From an uncultured Ruminococcus sp. (GTDB taxonomy: Bacteria; Bacillota; Clostridia; Oscillospirales; Acutalibacteraceae): DNA of 12,298 bases. The notes under the pieces are model-generated. The model did not search any database, was not told where the DNA came from, and worked only from the letters and a program-made list of their open reading frames with translations. This document shows positions 7,433 to 12,298 of this stretch, piece after piece. The stretch lies in assembly GCA_951800855.1 (NCBI GenBank), contig CATOLC010000015.1, forward strand, positions 1 to 12,298, in the 5' to 3' direction. How positions within the stretch are numbered: the stretch's first letter is position 1; each line of letters opens with the position of its first letter. Position numbers and translations under genes: made by a program.

Positions 7433-10357
7433 TTAATCAAATAAATTTCCAGTCCATTCTTTTCTGTTAAATTTATTATCTTTAGCATTTATCTGTTCAT
7501 CACACTTCATCAAATAATGAATTGCAACTGCGTCTTTACTGTTTATTTTCAGCACATCTGAAAACATTTTTCTTGCCTTTATAAATTCACCATTTCTATA
7601 AACTTTTACAGCATTTTCAAATAGTTCTTTAGTGTTTATATATAAATCCTTTCTATAGTGGTTATTCATGTCTATTATTTCATAAACTCCAACACTTCCC
7701 GAACTATAAACCTTGCCTATATTCCCTATAAATCTATAATTGCAAATCCCTGTCTGTGGTAATTTCTTTATAATTGAATCTGTAGCTACATGATTAATTT
7801 TAAGTGTTCTCAAATATCTATCTATATTAAATAACTGCATAAGCTGATCTGATACAACCAACACACCTCTACGCTGGGAATTTCCTGATATTCCCAGTAA
7901 GACTTCACCAGAACCTAAGGTAAGATTGAGTGTTTCCCTTATTTTGTCATTTATGAACACTTCTTTGAACTGCATGGAAGCATTAAAAGCATCTTCAGCG
8001 CTGTTCGGGAACAATATTCTTGCCCCTATACTACTAAATAGATGAACAACTCCTCTATTTTTTTCAACTACATTAAAGAAACTTTCATAACTTGCATTCA
8101 AGAGGTCAAAAAGCTCTTTTTCGGAACTAAAGCTATCTGTATCCTGGCACGATATATTAAAAGTAAGATAAATAATATTCATGTTAAGAGTTTTGTAATC
8201 ATGCAAATGTACAGCAGTTATTTTATCTTTACCTATTAATTTAAAAATCTCAGAAGGAGCATATTTTACATATTTTTCGTTTAATAATATAAGATTTGAA
8301 GTATATTTGTCCATTTTAGAAGACATAAGGTTAAAAGTTTCTGCGATATCCGCAAATTCATCCTTAGATGTTACCCGTGCTCTTGTGTTCCAAACACCCC
8401 TTCCCATGGCATTTATGCTCTTTTCCAAAATTTTAATAGGTCTTAAGGAATATTTTACTATTAAACACATATATCCAAAAACTAAAACTACAGCTATAAG
8501 AATTGCTGAGGACGAATGCTCAAATATTTGCCGAATTTTTCTATTTCTGTGTATATTCTCATCTATAAAGTTCCCAACAAACCCTACTACAGTACCATCT
8601 CTGAGTTTTATTGGTGCAAAAGACGCTGAAATGTCTCCATATACATCGCCAAAATCAATCCTCACTATATCTGTTACTTCGGTTTCTGAGGTAAAACTCT
8701 TCCAAGCCGCATAAATTTTTTCTGTCTCACTCCTTTCCAAAGCATAATCTACAAGCATAGTATTATTTGTAATCATATCCGGGTTTGTATACTTAAGGCT
8801 TTCATATGACTCTGATTCAGTTTTATATTTACTGCTGAAAGTTGAATAAATCTTATTATTTTTCACAACATATGCTACAACATAATCACTCCTGTCTCCT
8901 ATTTTTGAGGCAATATCATTGTAAGCTTCCTGCACCATATTTCTTAAAGATATATAATTTGTATTCATGTAATCGCCTGTATGGTCAATAGAGAAAAACA
9001 AATCTCCGTCTATATGGTCCGAAGCAATTTTGGCACCAATGTCCTGATCATTTTTTAAAACTTTTATATATTCATCAGAAGCATCTTTAACCGTAATAAA
9101 AAGCAGAACCAGCATTGAAACAAGAAAAACTGGGAAAAACAAGCCTGTAATCCTGAGAGCTAAAGGTATACGTTTTATTTCATAACGTATAGCTATCTTA
9201 AGCAAAAAGTAAAGTCCAATTACTGCAGCTGCCACAACAATTGTAATTAAAAAGCCTCCTGGAACAAAAGCCCCCGTAACATTTTTAATAATCAAACTAT
9301 TGGCACCAAATCTAACATGATAAGGATTAGAAAAATCTTTAGAAGGAGCATAATAATCATCCAGAGAAATAAGTTTAGGCGTGCGAAGATCCTTTAATTT
9401 TATATCTGTGTTGGTAACAACTGAGCTTTCCAGCTGATAAATATTTGTCGTAGAAATACTCCGTGTATCCATTTTATAAAAATTGCCACTGAGAGCATCT
9501 GTAAAATAAAGGTTATCGCTCCCATCCACGCTAAATCCTGTCAAAAGTATGCTGTCTCTGGATACCACTTCAGTATAATCCAGGAAGGTGCTTTGATTGT
9601 CCATTGCATAAAACTTACCGCTTTTTGTAGAATAAACTACTCTGCCATTAGACAGCACTGCTATATCTTGAACCCACTCAATATTTTTAGTTGACTGATC
9701 TGTAATCGGGTTAATTGTAAATATCTTTAATTCTTGATTTTGTGTATCTTGCAAAGGATCTGCCGTTATCACTCTATAAGTTGTATCTATTGCACAAACT
9801 AAAGTGACTTTCTGATCAACAATTTGGAGTTTCCTTATATAGGGTACAATAGGAGGGCTGGCATCCTGTGAAAAATCTGCCGATGCAGCTTGTTTTATAT
9901 AGTTCCCATTAGTATCATACATTAAAACGGTTTCTCTAAGTATTGGATACTCAGATTTGTCATCTGCAACAGTATATATATCTCTTTCCTCTTTTACTAT
10001 ATAGAAATTACCTTTAGAGTCCGACTCAATAAATCTATATGTGTTTTGGATTTTGTCGGTAGAACTATCTAAATTCATTTGAAACTGTACTTGACCATTA
10101 GAGCGAACTTTTGTTACCTTATATTTATTTGTATCCGTATTAACCCCTAATACGTAAATATTTCCTTCGGGATCCATATCAGAACTCAAAAACACACCAA
10201 AATCCGGTCTATAAAATGTGAACTGTACTAAATATCCCAATACAAGACCAAATATCACTAAAAAAGTGTATATTACTATAGGATTTAAACCTTTTTTTTC
10301 TTTCACCTCCAAAGCTGCCTTGCGGTTACGTTTAAACTTATCTTTCAGCTTAAACAT
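7433..10357 (-). CDS. Membrane receptor: extracellular beta-propeller, Cache-like domain, HAMP, degenerate class III cyclase domain, TPR-like tail
   Basis: 974 residues, GGGGGAT Shine-Dalgarno before the ATG. The N-terminal basic region is followed by TM1 (26-47). Residues about 52-360 are a repeat-rich beta region with propeller blade motifs (DPEGNIYVLG, DSKGNFYIV, GSDNLYFTDALSGNFYKMD). TM2 (368-388) and TM3 (401-422) flank a short cytosolic turn. Residues 423-612 are a Cache-like sensor, then TM4 (613-636), HAMP (637-688, LRPI..LE..I..MGRG...R......DEFADIAETFNLM) and a class III nucleotidyl cyclase fold (713-895). Both metal-binding Asp positions appear changed: LTFNIS has Asn734, and SSIGARILF has Ala779 where GD is expected. 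The tail (905-956) is the helical TPR-like segment often found after cyclase domains. It therefore probably signals by conformation, not by making cAMP or cGMP. It is the first gene of the operon, with a strong promoter. Confidence 0.88.
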   Translation of the reverse strand: MFKLKDKFKRNRKAALEVKEKKGLNPIVIYTFLVIFGLVLGYLVQFTFYRPDFGVFLSSDMDPEGNIYVLGVNTDTNKYKVTKVRSNGQVQFQMNLDSSTDKIQNTYRFIESDSKGNFYIVKEERDIYTVADDKSEYPILRETVLMYDTNGNYIKQAASADFSQDASPPIVPYIRKLQIVDQKVTLVCAIDTTYRVITADPLQDTQNQELKIFTINPITDQSTKNIEWVQDIAVLSNGRVVYSTKSGKFYAMDNQSTFLDYTEVVSRDSILLTGFSVDGSDNLYFTDALSGNFYKMDTRSISTTNIYQLESSVVTNTDIKLKDLRTPKLISLDDYYAPSKDFSNPYHVRFGANSLIIKNVTGAFVPGGFLITIVVAAAVIGLYFLLKIAIRYEIKRIPLALRITGLFFPVFLVSMLVLLFITVKDASDEYIKVLKNDQDIGAKIASDHIDGDLFFSIDHTGDYMNTNYISLRNMVQEAYNDIASKIGDRSDYVVAYVVKNNKIYSTFSSKYKTESESYESLKYTNPDMITNNTMLVDYALERSETEKIYAAWKSFTSETEVTDIVRIDFGDVYGDISASFAPIKLRDGTVVGFVGNFIDENIHRNRKIRQIFEHSSSAILIAVVLVFGYMCLIVKYSLRPIKILEKSINAMGRGVWNTRARVTSKDEFADIAETFNLMSSKMDKYTSNLILLNEKYVKYAPSEIFKLIGKDKITAVHLHDYKTLNMNIIYLTFNISCQDTDSFSSEKELFDLLNASYESFFNVVEKNRGVVHLFSSIGARILFPNSAEDAFNASMQFKEVFINDKIRETLNLTLGSGEVLLGISGNSQRRGVLVVSDQLMQLFNIDRYLRTLKINHVATDSIIKKLPQTGICNYRFIGNIGKVYSSGSVGVYEIIDMNNHYRKDLYINTKELFENAVKVYRNGEFIKARKMFSDVLKINSKDAVAIHYLMKCDEQINAKDNKFNRKEWTGNLFD

Positions 10358-10421
10358 TACAGATCCCCCTTAAAAAATTACTCAAAATTTTTCAATTTTT
10401 CAAGTATCTTCATCTTTACTA

Positions 10422-10450
10422 TTGATAAAATATATTATATAATATAGTAT
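10422..10450 (+). promoter_or_regulatory. Sigma-A-like promoter for the pseudokinase-LysM gene
   Basis: TTGATA (10422-10427), a 17-base spacer and TAGTAT (10445-10450) fit the vegetative consensus moderately. The start would be near 10457, with a leader of about 65 bases before the ATG at 10523. The -10 box lies on nearly the same bases as the -10 of the divergent operon promoter (10446-10451), so polymerase could not open both at once. The surrounding run is very AT-rich, so other -10 choices exist. Confidence 0.55.
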
Positions 10451-10474
10451 ATTAGCATAAAACATTTAAGTCAA
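10446..10474 (-). promoter_or_regulatory. Sigma-A-like promoter for the minus-strand operon
   Basis: On the minus strand, TTGACT (10474-10469), a 17-base spacer and TATACT (10451-10446) match the vegetative consensus closely. Transcription would start near 10439, leaving a leader of roughly 80 bases before the receptor ATG at 10357. I see no riboswitch-like structure in that AT-rich leader. Confidence 0.72.
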
Positions 10475-10522
10475 GTGTAAAAAAATTGGTTTTTATTTAA
10501 AATAAGGAAGGTGTAAAAATTT

Positions 10523-11668
10523 ATGCAAAATTTCAAAAATATGTCAGATTATACTTTAATCGGCAACCTTCATTCCGACGAAAATATAGAAGTATTAATC
10601 GCCTTCAAAAAAGAAAATACCCCGGATAATTTGTACATATTAAACAAAATACCCTTTATCAAACAAAATATGGGAATATTTAAAAAATTTTTCTTTTGTT
10701 TCAATTCAAAAAACAAAATACCAGAATTTGAAGATTTATTTGTTTTAGATAAATATTTTTATGCTATATTTAAATATAAAAACTGCGGGAATATAAAAAC
10801 TAACTTTTCAAGGGAGCTTTGTGTTAATGTTTTTGATGAAAGATGTGCATTTTTAGAGAAAATTCTAATGAAATTAAATTCACTTTCAGAGCTTCCAATA
10901 GGGGCTTTGGTTTGTGTAACTTCCCCTGAAAATATTGCTATAGACGATGATAAAAAAATAAATATTACTTATAATTTTAGTAATATATTTAAAAATCAAA
11001 ACTGTTCTATGGCAGATGTGTATAAAAATATTGGAAATGTTATATTTACTATCCTTCAAATAGAAGCTGGAGTAAAATATAATAAAGCTTTACATGTTGT
11101 ATTAGGGAAATGCAAAAGTGGCGTATATTCTTCCATTTTAGAATTAGCTGTAGACCTTAAAAGGGCCGCAAAAGTTTCAAAAAGTACCAGTCTTCTTTCT
11201 TATCTTAAATATCAGTTAAGCCTTAGGAAAAAATTAATAACCAAATTTACTGAATATGTCACAGTTTCTGCAGCAGTCTTCGGACTTGTTTATTTAGGAT
11301 ATAATGCTATTACTAAAAACACTCAGCAAGCATCTTCTGTCCAAGTTGTGTCTATTGGGGACATTAATTACACTGGTGACACTGAAGATACTACCGATAA
11401 AGACATCAGTACCGAGAAAAAAACAACTAAAACAGAAACTACTAATGCCGAAATTAATCTTTCGCCTGGGCTGGACATAGAATATGAAGACTACATTATC
11501 CAAAGCGGAGATACAATCTCTGGAATATGCGAAAGGTACTATAAAGATGTAACACTTGCAACTGCGGTATCGTCTTTTAATAACCTTTCCGTAAATGAAA
11601 AACTTATCGCTGGGTCTCTATTGAAACTCCCGAATAAGACCGCTATTGCTCTCTATACTTCTAACTAA
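10523..11668 (+). CDS. Membrane pseudokinase-like protein with extracytoplasmic LysM domain
   Basis: 381 residues, with AAGGAAGGTG before the ATG. Residues about 8-220 follow a protein-kinase outline: N-lobe strands with LYILNKI (37-43) at the VAIK position, FEDLFVLDKYFYAIFKYKNCGN (69-90) like the hinge region, SPENIAIDDDKKINITYNF (134-152) like the pxNI...DFG segment, and a C-lobe helix (DVYKNIGNVIFTIL). The HRD Asp and the DFG Asp are absent (YNF replaces DFG), so catalysis is unlikely. A basic stretch (RKKLITK) precedes one TM helix (about 244-262), then a Ser/Thr/Asp/Glu-rich linker (270-315) and a LysM domain (about 322-370, YIIQSGDTISGICERYY...LLKLP) that would bind peptidoglycan outside. 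It is transcribed divergently from the CIS-linked operon. Linking wall state to a cytosolic partner is a plausible but unproved role. The kinase similarity is read by eye. Confidence 0.82.
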   Translation: MQNFKNMSDYTLIGNLHSDENIEVLIAFKKENTPDNLYILNKIPFIKQNMGIFKKFFFCFNSKNKIPEFEDLFVLDKYFYAIFKYKNCGNIKTNFSRELCVNVFDERCAFLEKILMKLNSLSELPIGALVCVTSPENIAIDDDKKINITYNFSNIFKNQNCSMADVYKNIGNVIFTILQIEAGVKYNKALHVVLGKCKSGVYSSILELAVDLKRAAKVSKSTSLLSYLKYQLSLRKKLITKFTEYVTVSAAVFGLVYLGYNAITKNTQQASSVQVVSIGDINYTGDTEDTTDKDISTEKKTTKTETTNAEINLSPGLDIEYEDYIIQSGDTISGICERYYKDVTLATAVSSFNNLSVNEKLIAGSLLKLPNKTAIALYTSN

Positions 11669-11679
11669 TCTTATTAATT

Positions 11680-11862
11680 TTAAGGCAATACCTCGTGAAG
11701 GTTGTGTTGCCAGATACAAGGCAAGTTCTCGTGTTAAATTATGCAAAAATCTCGAAGAAATACTTTACGTATTCTAAGAGATTTTTGTGCTGTATGGCGA
11801 AAAATGTCACGCATATTTTCCACAAAGAAATGCGAAATCCTGGTGTAGCGTTGTTGCCTTAA
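11680..11862. mobile_element. MITE-like non-coding element flanked by TTAA
   Basis: A 175-bp segment (11684-11858) begins GGCAA and ends TTGCC, and both ends are flanked by TTAA (11680-11683 and 11859-11862), which could be a target duplication. The left end has extra inverted copies (GGCAATACC against GGTTGTGTTGCC, and TTGCC/AAGGCAA), and the centre has a long hairpin. No ORF of note lies inside. Short length, inverted ends and internal structure fit a miniature inverted-repeat element, but copy number elsewhere in the genome cannot be seen. The terminal inverted repeat is short (TTAAGGCAA), so this is a proposal. Confidence 0.5.
11745..11786. terminator. Central hairpin of the MITE-like element, possible two-way terminator
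   Basis: AAAAATCTC (11745-11753) pairs with GAGATTTTT (11778-11786), and an inner ATAC/GTAT closes on a short TTTAC loop. The arms end in A5 and T5, so the structure could act as a weak intrinsic terminator in both directions. It lies about 80 bases after the pseudokinase-LysM stop codon and is the only terminator-like structure I see downstream of that gene. Low GC in the stem makes it a weak candidate. Confidence 0.35.
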
Positions 11863-11930
11863 GTAACATACAAACATGGGAATTAAAATGGCGTTTTAAA
11901 TAAAAATGTGTTTACTTTATTATTATTATT

Positions 11931-11936
11931 TATAAT
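11931..11936 (+). promoter_or_regulatory. Possible -10 box for the small right-hand gene
   Basis: A perfect TATAAT lies 22 bases before the favoured ATG, after a TTA/TAT-rich run. No good -35 is present at 16 to 18 bases; TGTTTA at 11909-11914 is the closest. A start near 11943 would give a very short leader that still includes the Shine-Dalgarno at 11947-11953. Confidence 0.3.
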
Positions 11937-11958
11937 TACCTTATAGAAGGAGGTGATT

Positions 11959-12267
11959 ATGATGTTAATTTATGTTGCAGGTACAACATGTTCCAATTAT
12001 ATTTTTGCAGATAAAGGCGGTAAAAGTTTTTCGGTAGAAAAGCAAGTCCCCGGTAATACATTTGCAGAATTGGACGCATTGGTGAACAAACAAAAAGATA
12101 GAAATCCTAATATTAAAGATATAAATAATGCGTTAGATGCATATGTCCAAAAATATGCCCAACCAGATAGAAGCAAGCCAATATCAGAATTTATGGAGAG
12201 TTTTTATAAAGCTTTCCCTAAAGCTAAAGAAGAACTTACAACTCTGGTACTTGATAAAGATACATGA
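11959..12267 (+). CDS. Small protein of unknown function (about 102 residues)
   Basis: I do not recognise this protein. AAGGAGG (11947-11953) lies five bases before ATG 11959 and eight before ATG 11962; a GTG at 11953 is in frame but overlaps the Shine-Dalgarno. The N-terminus is beta-like (MLIYVAGTTCSNYIFAD), followed by a Lys-rich, mostly helical remainder (FAELDALVNKQKDRNP, INNALDAYVQKYAQP, ISEFMESFYKAFPKAKEEL). There is no signal peptide and no TM helix long enough to call. It is probably a real gene because of the consensus ribosome binding site and ordinary composition. It is separated from the pseudokinase gene by the MITE-like element and could belong to a different transcription unit continuing to the right. 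No function is proposed. Confidence 0.68.
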   Translation: MMLIYVAGTTCSNYIFADKGGKSFSVEKQVPGNTFAELDALVNKQKDRNPNIKDINNALDAYVQKYAQPDRSKPISEFMESFYKAFPKAKEELTTLVLDKDT

Positions 12268-12298
12268 CAAATAGCAAAAGGTAAGAAAAACCCAGATG

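Noticed and set aside
7874-7897. Hairpin CTGGGAAT / ATTCCCAG with an eight-base loop
   Set aside because: It is an eight-base arm inside the receptor coding sequence, with no U-run and no gene boundary nearby; chance is a sufficient explanation.
8307-8714. Plus-strand reading frame of 135 codons within the receptor gene, and similar ones at 2961-3326 and 6753-7046
   Set aside because: They lie opposite well-supported minus-strand genes, lack ribosome binding sites and show no recognisable protein features.
7433-10357. Active adenylate or guanylate cyclase
   Set aside because: The fold outline is present but both metal-binding Asp positions appear to be Asn734 and Ala779, and the late VN..AR motif is not recognisable.
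11480-11640. LysM protein as the CIS baseplate hub LysM protein (Afp7/Pvc7 or gp53-like)
   Set aside because: Here LysM follows a TM helix and a long linker at the C-terminus of a kinase-like protein, which fits a wall-binding receptor and not a baseplate subunit.

Overview
The window is AT-rich and has strong GGAGG-type ribosome binding sites, sigma-A-like promoters and Gram-positive envelope domains (LysM, copper-amine-oxidase-N-like). This fits a low-GC Firmicute, most likely a member of the Clostridia; the species cannot be told from the sequence.

Six genes lie on the minus strand from about 10357 down to the left edge. They are separated by 17 to about 50 bases and look like one operon. 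In transcription order they are: (1) a four-TM receptor with an extracellular beta-propeller, a Cache-like domain, HAMP, a degenerate class III nucleotide-cyclase domain and a TPR-like tail; (2) a single-pass membrane protein with about ten MORN repeats; (3) a secreted helical protein with a copper-amine-oxidase-N-like C-terminal domain; (4) a DUF4255/Pvc16-type protein, a family of contractile injection system (CIS) tube/sheath-end proteins; (5) a soluble protein with an N-terminal carboxypeptidase-regulatory-like beta-sandwich and fourteen 19-residue Pro/Gly/Asn-rich repeats; and (6) a tandem AAA+ ATPase of the type found in extracellular CIS (eCIS) loci, cut by the left window edge. Genes 4 to 6 mark this as the edge of a CIS locus. 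Sheath, tube and baseplate genes are not in the window and would be expected to the left.

A divergent plus-strand gene (10523-11668) encodes a kinase-like cytosolic domain without catalytic residues, one TM helix and an extracytoplasmic LysM domain. The divergent promoters overlap at their -10 boxes. To the right lie a 175-bp non-coding element bounded by TTAA and short inverted ends (MITE-like) and a small unrecognised gene (about 11959-12267).

Working hypothesis (inference): the upstream genes form an envelope-sensing and anchoring module attached to a Gram-positive CIS. Propeller, Cache, MORN and LysM domains would face outside, and two apparently dead signalling enzymes, a pseudocyclase and a pseudokinase, would face inside. 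Co-expression with the Pvc16 and AAA+ genes suggests a link to assembly, docking or firing of the particle, but nothing in the sequence proves this.
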